DNA of 63,442 nt, from contig NZ_JAJIRP010000017.1 of NCBI RefSeq assembly GCF_025717555.1, positions 733 to 64,174 on the forward strand, in the 5' to 3' direction. The notes beneath the pieces were generated by a model. The model had not been told where the DNA came from and searched no databases. It saw only the letters and a list, made by a program, of their open reading frames with translations. The translations under genes and the position numbers were made by a program. Shown here piece by piece: positions 1-8,728 of this stretch. Each line of letters opens with the position of its first letter. Position 1 is the stretch's first letter. This stretch comes from Paucibacter sp. B2R-40. Lineage in GTDB: Bacteria; Pseudomonadota; Gammaproteobacteria; Burkholderiales; Burkholderiaceae_C.

Positions 1-816
1 CTGAGCACCGACGACCTCAATGCGCTGACGGCCACACAGTTCAAGGCCATCAGTTCGGGCCAGATTGCCGCGCTGACGACCGAGCAGGTCAAGTCGCTTT
101 CGACCGATGACTTCGCGGCCATCGGCACCGGCGGCCTGAAGGGTCTGACCGGCACCCAAGCCGCTGCCCTGACGACCGACCAAATCGTGGCACTGACCAC
201 GGCGCAAGCCGCCTCGCTGGGCAGCGCCCAAGTGACAGGCCTGCTGACCGATCAGATCGCAGCCTTGGTGTCCGATGACCTGCGCGCCCTCAACACCGGT
301 GCCCTGCGTGGGCTGAGCACCGAGCAAATCGGTGCCTTCACCTCCGACCAAATCGGTAATTTGACGACGGTGCAAGTTAACGCTTTGACCGCCACGCAGA
401 TCCAGAACCTGAGCACGGACGACCTCAATGCGCTGACGGCCACACAGTTCAAGGCCATCAGTTCGGGCCAGATTGCCGCGCTGACGACCGAGCAGGTCAA
501 GTCCTTGTCGACCGATGACTTCGCCGCCATCGGCACCGGCGGCCTGAAAGGGCTGACCGGCGCTCAAGCCGCCGCCCTCACGACCGATCAGATCGTGGCG
601 ATGACCACGGCGCAAGCCGGCTCGCTGGGGAGCGCTCAAGTGTCGGGTCTGCTGACAGATCAGATCGCCGCCTTGGCCACCGATGACTTGAGAGCCTTCA
701 ATACTTCGGCCTTGAGGAATCTGAGCACCGAACAATTCGGCGCTTTGACGACCGATCAAATCAATGTGCTCTCGACCTCACAACTGCAGTCACTCACGAC
801 CGGGCACTTGTCGACC
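1..816 (+). repeat. 408-bp higher-order tandem repeat (17 octads per unit)
   Basis: Bases 1-408 and 409-816 are two copies of a unit 408 bp long, which is exactly 17 octads of 24 bp. The first roughly 180 bp of the two copies differ at only a few positions; the last third has diverged. The repeat is inside the coding sequence and keeps the frame. More copies may lie upstream of the window. Confidence 0.85.
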
Positions 817-1830
817 TTCGGAACGGATGAAATTGCGTCGCTGGGTTCAAGGCAGATCGCTGCTTTCAGCTCGGTACAAGTGGGCAGCTTGAGCACTGAG
901 CAATTCAGCGCCTTCGACTCGCAGGACATCAAAGCTTTTGTGACATCTCAGATGGCTGGGTTCACGACAGAGCAACTGCACAGCATCACCTCTGATCAAG
1001 TCAAGGGCTTTGACACCGAGGATCTTGCCAAGTTGAACATGAACCAGGTCGTTTCCTTCACGACCGAAGCCTTGAGCGCGATGACCGCCACCCAGCTTGA
1101 CGGGCTCTACCTCGCAACGCCCATCATGTTGGATTTGAATGGCAATGGCATCCAGACCCTGTCCGCGGCGGATGGTGTCAATTTCGATCTGAACGGTACC
1201 GGAAAGACTCACAAATATGGATGGGCAAGCGGCGGCGACGGCTTGTTGGCGATAGACCGCAATGGCGACGGTGTGATCAATAACGGCTCTGAATTGTTCG
1301 GCACCGGGACGATACTGGCCTCGGGCAAACACGCAGCCAATGGCTATTTGGCCATGGCCGCGGAGGACAGCAACCACGACGGCAAACTCGATGCGCATGA
1401 CGTCAATTTCAATAAGCTCAGGGTCTGGGTTGACGGAAACCACGACGGCAAGACGGACGCTGGCGAGCTGAAGACGCTCGCGGATCTGGGCATTACCGAA
1501 CTGGATCTGCATGCCAAGTCAGGTACAGCCGTTGACAACGGCAACTTGGTGGGCTTGGTTTCTGGCTATAAAACGAGTGACGGGGCAACGCATCAAATGG
1601 CTGATGTCTGGTTTGCCAAAGACGTCAAGCCAGGTGAAAAGTCCGGCGAATCTTCACCCGCCTTGAATGATTTGCTGGCGGCCCCGAGCGAAAACCTGCT
1701 GGTTCACGAGGCAATCAACCAGACAGGCGCGTCAATGGGTGGCAAGCAGAGCGAGCTGCACCACGCCTTGCTGGAACGCAAGCTGATCGAAGATGAAGAG
1801 CACAACCGCTTGAACGGACCGTTGATCTAA
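1..1830 (+). CDS. Octad-repeat calcium-binding surface/secreted protein, 5' end outside window
   Basis: The frame is open from base 1, so this is the C-terminal 609 residues of a larger protein. From base 16 to 1095 there are exactly 45 consecutive 8-residue units (pattern I/V/L/F-x-x-L-S/T-S/T-x-Q/D) without one insertion or deletion. A compact C-terminal module follows (about bases 1110-1560). It holds three EF-hand-like acidic loops: DRNGDGVINNGSE, DSNHDGKLDAHD and DGNHDGKTDAGE. Such modules occur in large calcium-binding proteins exported by type I systems, but that link is inferred here. There is no C-terminal membrane anchor or LPXTG motif. The tail is charged and ends with LNGPLI. A second copy of the gene lies immediately downstream, and a LapB-type secretion system lies on the other strand. 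Function is unknown; adhesin or matrix protein is my best guess. Confidence 0.85.
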   Translation: MSTDDLNALTATQFKAISSGQIAALTTEQVKSLSTDDFAAIGTGGLKGLTGTQAAALTTDQIVALTTAQAASLGSAQVTGLLTDQIAALVSDDLRALNTGALRGLSTEQIGAFTSDQIGNLTTVQVNALTATQIQNLSTDDLNALTATQFKAISSGQIAALTTEQVKSLSTDDFAAIGTGGLKGLTGAQAAALTTDQIVAMTTAQAGSLGSAQVSGLLTDQIAALATDDLRAFNTSALRNLSTEQFGALTTDQINVLSTSQLQSLTTGHLSTFGTDEIASLGSRQIAAFSSVQVGSLSTEQFSAFDSQDIKAFVTSQMAGFTTEQLHSITSDQVKGFDTEDLAKLNMNQVVSFTTEALSAMTATQLDGLYLATPIMLDLNGNGIQTLSAADGVNFDLNGTGKTHKYGWASGGDGLLAIDRNGDGVINNGSELFGTGTILASGKHAANGYLAMAAEDSNHDGKLDAHDVNFNKLRVWVDGNHDGKTDAGELKTLADLGITELDLHAKSGTAVDNGNLVGLVSGYKTSDGATHQMADVWFAKDVKPGEKSGESSPALNDLLAAPSENLLVHEAINQTGASMGGKQSELHHALLERKLIEDEEHNRLNGPLI

Positions 1831-1833
1831 GCA

Positions 1834-1872
1834 AAGAGGGCGCCTGCGAGCGCCCTCTTCTCCTCATTTTTT
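1834..1872 (+). terminator. Rho-independent terminator after first octad-repeat gene
   Basis: A perfect 10-bp stem (AAGAGGGCGC at 1834-1843 with GCGCCCTCTT at 1850-1859) has a 6-base loop and is followed by a T-rich stretch to about 1872. It starts 3 bp after the stop codon. Confidence 0.85.
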
Positions 1873-2163
1873 CAAAAAAATAATGGTGCTGCGGTCAAGC
1901 CCTTAACCAGGTAAGCGGGTTGAAGCGCCAAGCGACAGCTGTCGGTGCTTCTTGAAGCAAATGCCACGACAACACGATTCTTGTCGGTCGTTTAAAGGTT
2001 GCGAACAATTCTTGAGTGAATCGCAGTAAATCTATATGAGCTGGACTTCTGAAACTTCAAACACTGCTACGGCAAATATGGCGGCATGTCTGCCCCAAAT
2101 TTGACGATTCATTCTCAGCCGAAGTTTCGGCGTTAAGCAAACAACTCACTGAGCGAGCTAAAA
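1873..2163 (+). other. Intergenic region upstream of second octad-repeat gene
   Basis: Together with the terminator before it, this is a 333-bp stretch without a gene. It is AT-richer than its surroundings and must hold the promoter of the second gene. A weak sigma70-like candidate is TTCTTG near 2008 and CTATAT near 2032 with a 17-bp spacer. A short inverted repeat, CCGAA/TTCGG, lies near 2120. No strong Shine-Dalgarno sequence precedes the ATG at 2164; only a GAGCGAG stretch is present. No other structure seen. Confidence 0.4.
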
Positions 2164-4092
2164 ATGGCTTCATTCATCTCAAGTCTAAACACAGCACAGA
2201 TAACCTTGCTGTCCTCAACCACCTTGGCAGGGTTAAGCTCCTCAGACTGGGCTGCGTTCTCAAGCGCACAAATACAGGCGCTGACGACCCAACAGGCCGC
2301 ATCGCTTGGCCCAACTTCGGTGAACCTCATCAACACCGCACAGTTCTCGGTGTTCGAGACCCAGGACCTGTCGTCCCTTTCAACGCGTGCGATCGTCGCC
2401 TTGAAGACAGATCAACTCGCCGCCCTGGGCTCCGCGCAGATCGGTGCCTTGAGCAGCAACCAGGTGATCAGCCTGACCACGGGCCAGGTGGCCGGTCTGG
2501 GCAGTGATGATTTGAACGCCTTGACCAGCAGCCAGATCGGCGTGCTGACCGCTGCCCAAGTGGGCGCGATCGCCACCGCGTAGATCGCCAACATGACCAG
2601 CGAAGATGTGGTGGCGCTGGGCACACCGGGCATCCGGGCGGTTTCTGCGGCCCAACTGGGCGCGCTGAGCTCGGCCAATGTGCAGGCCCTGACCGCGGCC
2701 CAGGCCGGCGCGCTGAGTGCGACCCAGGTGACGGGTCTGGGCACGGCGCAGATGGCGGTGCTGGAGACGGCCGACCTTACGGCTTTTTCTACCTCTGCAC
2801 TGGGAGCCTTAAGTTCCGGACAATTCTCTGCAATGACCTCACTGCAGATTGGCGCGATGACCAATGTTCAGTTTGGTGTGATCAGCAGTTCGCAAGTTGT
2901 GGGTATCGACACTGCTGACTTTGGTGGCATCGGCACCGAGGATTTCCGTGCACTGAGCATCTCAACCTTGCGGGCGCTCAGCAGTGATCAGATCCAAGCC
3001 ATGAGCGCAAGCCAAGTGGGTGCTTTGAGTACCCAGCAGTTTGGCGCCTTGACGACGGTTCAGATGAAGGGACTTCAGACTGATGACATTGTGATTCTCA
3101 GCACAGGCCAGGTAGCGGCCATGACTACGGCGCAGTTGGGCGCGATATCGACGGCAAACTTCGTGCATCTGGGTTCGGCCGACATCACAGCCTTCACGAC
3201 TTCACAAATTGCAGGTTTGACAACGGATCAACTGACCGCACTGACGACTGAACAGGTCGCGGGTTTTGAAGTGGCGGATATCGCTAAGCTGAATATGACT
3301 CAGTCCACTGCTTTGGTGGCCAACACCGCTGCGATGGGCGTGATGTCAGGTACGCAGCTTGACGCGCTGTTCCTGACTACTCCGATCATGTTGGATTTGA
3401 ACGGCAATGGCATCCAGACCTTGTCCGCGGCCGAAGGTGTCAATTTCGACCTGAATGCCACCGGCATAGCGCACAAGTACGGTTGGGCAAGCGGCGGCGA
3501 CGGCATGCTGGCGATGGACCGCAATGGCGATGGCGTGATCAATAGCGGCGCCGAGTTGTTCGGCTCCGGTACGCAACTGGGCCTGGGTAAACACGCGGCC
3601 AACGGCTACTTGGCGATGGCCGCCGAGGACAGCAACCATGACGGCAAGCTTGACGCGCATGACGCCAACTTCAACAAGCTCAGGGTCTGGGTTGACGCCA
3701 ACCATGACGGCAAGACGGACGCTGGCGAGTTGAAGACGCTCGCGGATCTGGGCATTACCGAGTTGGATCTGCAGGCCAAGTCGAGTACGGCTGTTGACCA
3801 CGGCAACCTGATCGGCTTGGTCTCAGGCTACAAGACGAGTGATGGGGCAACACATCAAATGGCCGACGTCTGGTTCGCCAAGGACGTCAAGCCAGGTGAA
3901 AAATCCGGTGAGCCTACACCTGCCTTGAATGACTTGCTGGCGGCTCCAAGCGAGCACTTGCTGGTTCAGAACGAGGCCAGCAAGACGGACACATCGGTGG
4001 TTGGAAAGCCGAGCGAGTTGCATCACGCCTTGCTCGAGCGCAAGCTGATCGAAGATGAGGAGAACAATCGGGCCAACGGTCCGCTGCTCTAA
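2164..4092 (+). pseudogene. Second octad-repeat calcium-binding protein, interrupted by an in-frame amber codon at 2581
   Basis: This is the paralogue of the gene upstream, with its N-terminus visible. After M-A-S-F, octads begin at base 2176 and 47 units can be counted up to about 3303, then a degenerate unit and the same EF-hand-like module (about 3367-3830) and charged tail. No signal peptide is visible, as expected for a type I substrate. The frame is continuous except for TAG at 2581-2583, the eighth codon of octad 17, where nearly every unit has Gln or an acidic residue. A single C-to-T change of CAG explains it. As written, translation gives a 139-residue repeat-only fragment. A second piece of 499 residues could start at ATG 2593 but has no ribosome binding site. 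Alternatives are a sequencing error, amber suppression or true inactivation. The C-terminal module is very similar to that of the first gene, so the duplication is recent. Confidence 0.8.
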
Positions 4093-4182
4093 GCTGGTGT
4101 CGAGCAGCCAAAGCGGTGGTGAACCACTTTGGCTGCAAGACGGCCGAACGGCGAGAATCTGTCCCCGGACCTGGCCAAAAAG

Positions 4183-4217
4183 AAAGCCAGCCTGTTTAAC
4201 ACCAGGCTGGCTTTTTA
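4183..4217. terminator. Bidirectional terminator between convergent genes
   Basis: A perfect 12-bp stem (AAAGCCAGCCTG at 4183-4194 with CAGGCTGGCTTT at 4203-4214) is followed by TTTTTATT. The other strand also reads into a T-rich stretch. It separates the octad-repeat pair from the minus-strand glycan cluster. An additional hairpin without T-run (GCAGCCAAAG 4104-4113 with CTTTGGCTGC 4127-4136) lies just before it. Confidence 0.85.
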
Positions 4218-4253
4218 TTGCTCGAAATTTGGGAGTCAGTGCCTGAGGGGGCC

Positions 4254-5108
4254 TCAGCTGAAAAAATCAGTGATGACGGTCCTGATATCGCGACGCTTGA
4301 TCAGCTCATAGCCTTGCAAGGCATAGGCAGCGCGCTTGGCGTCGTCCTCGACCAGGGCTTGGCATGCGGCTTGAATGTCAGCCGTCTTGACGAAGTTGAG
4401 TCCGCCTGCACGCAAATCGGGTTCTATTTCCAGCTCGTCGTTGTAATCACAGACGACCGCCTTTCGGTTGGCCATCAAGTAGGACACCCGGACAATCTCG
4501 AAAATATTGCCGCGTGAGAAATTGACCACAACTTTGGCCCGGGCAATGAATTCGTCACGTTGCTTGCCCCAGACATTGCACAGGGTCATCACTGACAAGC
4601 CGGTCAAATCTGGCCGTAGCCCGGCGATATTGTGCAAAGCATCAAAGCGGTCCGGCGTGATGTTGCCGTAGTAGAGCACGTCGATGTCTTGCTCTACTTC
4701 GCGCGGCAGCTTCTCCAGGTTGGGGGCATAGGCGGTCTTGGCGTAGTAAGCCGGAAACTTGGGGTTCAGCAAATTCCATGCATCCACATTCGCTTGGCTG
4801 TAGTCCCAAATTTGGAACTTGTTCGCCACATGATGGGCGCCGGTGCCGAACAAGGACTTGCCGGCGTAGCGCTCCATATTGAAGAAGATGGTGTTTTCAG
4901 GGAAGGTGTCGATCAGGCCGAGTTGCAAAGGAATTTGGAAGCCGAAGACGATATTCAAGGCCTCGGGATCGAAATGATTGACGCGCCGATCAACGCTGTG
5001 CCCCAGCGCCGCAAAGCCCCAGTGATAGGACTCCACCACCTCGTTATAGGCATCCAAGATACCGATCTTGGGGTAGAAGGGGTTGTATTGAACCAGGCAA
5101 ATTTTCAT
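4254..5108 (-). CDS. Putative glycosyltransferase, CgeB/GT-B-like
   Basis: This 284-residue protein has no signal peptide or membrane segment and should act in the cytoplasm. The C-terminal half (GNITPDRF, later NFSRGNIFEIVRVSYLMANR and the DYNDELE stretch) resembles the nucleotide-sugar domain of CgeB-like GT-B enzymes, in which a Glu in the E-x-x-R region contacts the donor. The N-terminal half has no motif I recognise. It is the last gene of the minus-strand glycan block, 50 bp after the AlgX-like gene, and ends at the bidirectional terminator. A role as the enzyme adding one sugar of the glycan is inferred from family and location. It could also be an inactive or regulatory relative. Confidence 0.6.
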   Translation of the reverse strand: MKICLVQYNPFYPKIGILDAYNEVVESYHWGFAALGHSVDRRVNHFDPEALNIVFGFQIPLQLGLIDTFPENTIFFNMERYAGKSLFGTGAHHVANKFQIWDYSQANVDAWNLLNPKFPAYYAKTAYAPNLEKLPREVEQDIDVLYYGNITPDRFDALHNIAGLRPDLTGLSVMTLCNVWGKQRDEFIARAKVVVNFSRGNIFEIVRVSYLMANRKAVVCDYNDELEIEPDLRAGGLNFVKTADIQAACQALVEDDAKRAAYALQGYELIKRRDIRTVITDFFS

Positions 5109-5158
5109 GAATTGAAATCCTTGGGATCTGCGCCATCTCAGGCCGGGTTGGTCCAGGC

Positions 5159-6100
5159 TTAGGCCGGAGCAAGGTCTTGCGGATGCGGCCGAATCAGGTA
5201 GCGTTCGGCGCTTTGTACCAGGACCAATTGCGCGTTGACGTTTTTGCAGTATTGGAAATCCACCATCGTGTTCCAGACGAAGTGGACTTGGCCAAAATAG
5301 GCCGCCAGCAGGTCGGAGAAGCCCACGTCAAAGGAGTAGCTGTCCCCGAAAATCACCACCGAGGTCTGATATGGCGCATGCTCGTTTTGGAGCACATAGT
5401 GATTGCCGACATGGGCGCCTGTGGTGGCCATCAAGCGGTTGTCATAGACCACGCGGGCACGCCGAGCGATGCTGATGACGCTCTCGAAACAGGGCTCGTC
5501 GGTGTATTTCAACAGCAGGTCATGGCGCCACCAGCTGCGCGCCAGGGGCACATGCTCGAAGTCAAAGGCCAGTTCGGGGCAGACCGCCCGCATCAGCTCG
5601 CAAAAGCCGAACCAGGCGCCACTGGCACACCAATGGCTGTTGCCCCGCCAACACAACTCGGCGCGCCACGATTCGGACTGCAGGCGTTCCACCGGATAGA
5701 CCAAGCCCGAAGGTATTTGCTCAAGCAACTGCAGCGCCGGCCGGGTCTGTGCCACCGTTTGGCTGCCCTGAGGCCAGCGTGCATGAGGAAGGATGGCCTG
5801 TTTCTCGGGCACGATCAAATGGGCGAAACGGGCATTGATGGATGCGCTGGCGGCTTGGCGACGCTCAACCGTCTGTTGCCAGGCCTGCAGCGTTTCTGCG
5901 CTCAGCAGTACCTGACCCAAATACTGTTGCTCCCACGCGTTATTGCCATTGGCAATGAATTGCCAGCCATCCAGCCCCGCAATGGCCACCTGATCCAGCG
6001 ACAGTGTCTCAAATGCTTGGTCGTAATGCCGGGCCAGTCGGGCTCGATTGATGTGCGCGAGCTCACGCTCGACGGCCAAGAATTCGCTCAATCTACTCAT
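5159..6100 (-). CDS. AlgX/AlgJ-like SGNH-fold protein, possible O-acyltransferase
   Basis: The 313-residue protein resembles the SGNH domain of alginate O-acetylation proteins AlgX/AlgJ. It has an early FIANGNNAWEQQYLG segment, a VPEK motif, a GNSHW motif near residue 173 and a GDSYS nucleophile motif near residue 253, in the usual order. In AlgX-type enzymes the second motif is D-x-H-W; here the Asp is Asn, so the catalytic triad is altered or the enzyme is weak. Unlike AlgX, no signal peptide is visible, which suggests a cytoplasmic site of action. It lies 3 bp after the GT2 gene in one transcript. It may acylate a glycan hydroxyl or bind glycan; this is inference. Confidence 0.65.
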   Translation of the reverse strand: MSRLSEFLAVERELAHINRARLARHYDQAFETLSLDQVAIAGLDGWQFIANGNNAWEQQYLGQVLLSAETLQAWQQTVERRQAASASINARFAHLIVPEKQAILPHARWPQGSQTVAQTRPALQLLEQIPSGLVYPVERLQSESWRAELCWRGNSHWCASGAWFGFCELMRAVCPELAFDFEHVPLARSWWRHDLLLKYTDEPCFESVISIARRARVVYDNRLMATTGAHVGNHYVLQNEHAPYQTSVVIFGDSYSFDVGFSDLLAAYFGQVHFVWNTMVDFQYCKNVNAQLVLVQSAERYLIRPHPQDLAPA

Positions 6101-6103
6101 GGC

Positions 6104-7117
6104 CTAACCGATCGCCAAACAGGCTGCGGCGGGCATTTCTTGCCGAGCTGAAGCGCCGCTGTACACCTGCCAAATCGGCATGAATTGCTCTTCCGCGCCG
6201 GCCTGCCCCGCCGCCAAGGCCGGCATCAACGCGCAAAGTTCGGCCATATCCGACTCATGGCCGTAGCGCTGCGCAATGATGGGGCAAAGACTTGCCAAGT
6301 TTGCTGCAGCCTGAGTGGCTTGCAGTTTGCCAAGCCTTCGTCCAGCCAGCGTCAAAGCGATATAGGCCAGATGCGCCAGCTTCATGGGCCGTCCCATCGG
6401 GTTGGCTGAGTGCTGTTCGGCGCTGGTACGGAAATAGCCGAGATGTTCGTTGATAAAGCCCAGTTTCGAGCTCAAGGAGGCCTTTAAAAAAGCGCCCAAA
6501 TCTTCCAAACCGGTGAAGCAAATTCCGTCCATGCTGGGGTCATCCAACTCTGACGCCATGGCCGATGAAAAGGTGGCATTGGAAAATTCTCCCAACCAAT
6601 TGCTGCTGACTCCGGCCGTCTGCGCGAACAAAAGTTCACTGCCCAGAACCAACATGCGTTGGGCATGTTGGGCAATTGCCGGGGGCACCGGTAGGTCACG
6701 CATGGGCTGGCCCGACTCCAGCGCCGTCCAGCGCCGACTCACCACGCAGTTCAAAGCGCCCTGCCCATGGGCGTGCAAATGACGTTCGTAGAAGCTTGGG
6801 TAGGGGATATCGTCATCCAGCAGCAAATGGAACAACTCGGTCGGACCACCGCTTTGATCTCGAAACAAGCGCAGGAGCTGGCGGAAGTTGTTGTAGGCCC
6901 CGCTGCGCGGGCCGGCCACCACCTCGATATTGAGATCCGCCACCGCACTCTTGATCGGCTCGGAGTTCAGCAGGTTCACAAAAGCCTGATCGGGACTGTC
7001 ATCCGAAAAGATGACCTTGGCGGGCTTGACGGTCTGATGCCGTAACGCTGTCAAGAGCTCGACCAAGTACTTGGGCTTGTAGGCAGGGACAAGCGTCGTA
7101 ATTTGCATAGTTGACAT
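6104..7117 (-). CDS. Family 2-type (GT-A) glycosyltransferase
   Basis: The N-terminus MQITTLVPAYKPKYLVELL is the typical start of a GT-A fold family 2 transferase. SDDSPDQ near residue 40 and LLLDDDIPYP near residue 100 match the donor-binding and metal-binding D-x-D positions. The protein is soluble, about 337 residues. I chose ATG 7117, which follows the stop of the aminotransferase gene by one base (TGA-A-ATG); ATG 7108 is a possible alternative. Position between the amino-sugar genes and the AlgX-like gene suggests it transfers the amino sugar made by the neighbours, or a second sugar onto it. Confidence 0.8.
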   Translation of the reverse strand: MSTMQITTLVPAYKPKYLVELLTALRHQTVKPAKVIFSDDSPDQAFVNLLNSEPIKSAVADLNIEVVAGPRSGAYNNFRQLLRLFRDQSGGPTELFHLLLDDDIPYPSFYERHLHAHGQGALNCVVSRRWTALESGQPMRDLPVPPAIAQHAQRMLVLGSELLFAQTAGVSSNWLGEFSNATFSSAMASELDDPSMDGICFTGLEDLGAFLKASLSSKLGFINEHLGYFRTSAEQHSANPMGRPMKLAHLAYIALTLAGRRLGKLQATQAAANLASLCPIIAQRYGHESDMAELCALMPALAAGQAGAEEQFMPIWQVYSGASARQEMPAAACLAIG

Positions 7118-7118
7118 T

Positions 7119-8228
7119 TCAACGCAAGGCAGTTTTGACGACATCAGCAATGCGGCTGACCTCTTGCTCAGTCATATAGGGAGCGATAGGCAGGCTCAAC
7201 AATTGCCCCTGTAGGCGCTCGGCAATGGGCAAGTCCGGCCAGGTTTGGTGGGCATAGGCCTGCTGGGCGTGGCAGGCGATCGGGTAATGCACCATGTGCC
7301 CGATTTCAGCTCGACTCAAAGCGGCTTGCAAATCAGCGCGCCTGTCGGTGCGCACAACCATCAAATGCCAAACCGATTCCGCACCTGCGACAGCTTTGGG
7401 TAGAAGCACAGGCGCGTCTTGCAGCGCTTCGAAATAAGCTGCGGCGAGGCGGCGGCGTGCGGCGTTTTCAGCATCCAGGGCGGGCAGCTTGGCACGCAAA
7501 ACGGCCGCCTGAATTTCATCCAAGCGCGAATTCACGCCGGCCACCTCGTGGTGATACTTGATGCTGGAGCCGTAATTGCGCAGCATGCGCAGGCGCGCCG
7601 CCAGCGCATCGTCATTGGTGGTGATGGCGCCGCCATCTCCCAGCGCGCCAAGATTCTTGCCAGGATAGAAACTGAATCCTGCTGCGTCACCCAAACCGCC
7701 GGTGCGCCGGCCCAGGTATCTGGCGCCATGCGCTTGTGCGGCATCCTCGATCACCTTCAGGCCATGTCGGCGGGCGATCTCCAGAATCGGCGCCATGTCG
7801 GCCGGCTGACCGTATAAATGCACCGGCATGATGGCCTTGGTACGTGCCGTGATCGCTGCTTCAATGCAGGCAGGATCAAGGTTATGCGTCGCCTCATCGG
7901 GTTCGACCGGCACCGGCTGGGCGCCGGCTTGGCTGACCGCCAACCAGGTCGCGATGAAGGTGTTCGAAGGCACAATCACTTCGTCGCCATCACCGATACC
8001 GTAGGCGCGCAGGATCAGATGCAAAGCGTCCAGACCGTCGGCGACACCAATGCAATGCTTGACCTCGCAATAGGCGGCGAACTCTTGCTCGAAGCAGCTG
8101 ACCTCGTTTCCCAAGATGTACCAACCGGAGTCAAGTACGCGCGAGATCGCGGCGCGAATGCTCGCGTCATGTGCGGCATTGACCCGCTTCAGGTCCAGGA
8201 AAGGAATCGCTTGTTGCGTCGTCACCAT
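7119..8228 (-). CDS. fdtB: Sugar 3-aminotransferase, DegT/DnrJ/EryC1 family (FdtB/QdtB type)
   Basis: This PLP enzyme (about 369 residues) shows the DegT family pattern: IPFLDLKR at the start, [19 protein letters not shown] and the PLP lysine in [16 protein letters not shown]. Directly upstream is an FdtA-like 3,4-ketoisomerase. In characterised pathways this pair converts dTDP-4-keto-6-deoxyglucose to dTDP-3-amino-3,6-dideoxy-galactose (Fuc3N) or -glucose (Qui3N). The exact stereochemistry cannot be read from sequence. The start at ATG 8228 is 5 bp after the fdtA stop; an in-frame GTG at 8246 is possible. The enzyme supplies the free amine that the GNAT gene of the cluster could acylate. Confidence 0.88.
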   Translation of the reverse strand: MVTTQQAIPFLDLKRVNAAHDASIRAAISRVLDSGWYILGNEVSCFEQEFAAYCEVKHCIGVADGLDALHLILRAYGIGDGDEVIVPSNTFIATWLAVSQAGAQPVPVEPDEATHNLDPACIEAAITARTKAIMPVHLYGQPADMAPILEIARRHGLKVIEDAAQAHGARYLGRRTGGLGDAAGFSFYPGKNLGALGDGGAITTNDDALAARLRMLRNYGSSIKYHHEVAGVNSRLDEIQAAVLRAKLPALDAENAARRRLAAAYFEALQDAPVLLPKAVAGAESVWHLMVVRTDRRADLQAALSRAEIGHMVHYPIACHAQQAYAHQTWPDLPIAERLQGQLLSLPIAPYMTEQEVSRIADVVKTALR

Positions 8229-8233
8229 ATCGC

Positions 8234-8644
8234 TCACTTGACCCACCTCGCGCGCATGAACTCCGCGTAGTCTCGGTGGTAGTCGTCTTCAGCGAACTTG
8301 GTCGAAGCCAGCACCATGCAGACGGCGCCGGATGAGAAGTTGTCCAACTCACGCCACATCATGGGGCAGACATACAGCCCTTGATAGGAACGGTTGAGGT
8401 GAACCCGCTTCTTGTCCTTGCCATCATCCAATATCACGTCAAAGCTGCCCGACATGGCGACGATGAACTGGTGCAATTGTTTGTGGGCATGCCCACCCCG
8501 CTCGGAACCGCCGGGTACGTCGTACAGGTAATAGACACGCTGGATGTCGAAGGGGACATGAACCCCACCCTCGATAAACGTTAGGTTTCCGCGTGGATCG
8601 TGAATTTTTGGTAGATCAAGGATCTGGCAGCGATCAATGGACAT
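8234..8644 (-). CDS. fdtA: dTDP-4-oxo-6-deoxyhexose 3,4-ketoisomerase (FdtA/QdtA type)
   Basis: The protein of about 136 residues is a small cupin with the family hallmarks [28 protein letters not shown] and [12 protein letters not shown]. The histidines of GGHAHK are the catalytic region. It moves the keto group from C4 to C3 of a dTDP-6-deoxyhexose, giving the substrate for the 3-aminotransferase downstream. I chose ATG 8644 because known family members start about nine residues before the LPKI/DPRGN segment; an ATG at 8680 is possible. FdtA versus QdtA (epimer) specificity is not resolved. The RmlA/RmlB enzymes that make the precursor are not in the window. Confidence 0.88.
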   Translation of the reverse strand: MSIDRCQILDLPKIHDPRGNLTFIEGGVHVPFDIQRVYYLYDVPGGSERGGHAHKQLHQFIVAMSGSFDVILDDGKDKKRVHLNRSYQGLYVCPMMWRELDNFSSGAVCMVLASTKFAEDDYHRDYAEFMRARWVK

Positions 8645-8728
8645 GGACACACCCTGTAGCTTGTGCTGAGGATTGTGCATCCAGCCACGAGCGTGTCGGC
8701 GCGAAAAAGGGCCAGGAAAAAGGTCAGA

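Noticed and set aside
16-1095. Short regular repeats as a CRISPR array
   Set aside because: The 24-bp period is coding, keeps the frame and has no spacers; it reflects protein octads.
2593-4092. Independent gene starting at ATG 2593
   Set aside because: Same frame and same octad register as the part before the TAG and no ribosome binding site; better read as one interrupted gene.
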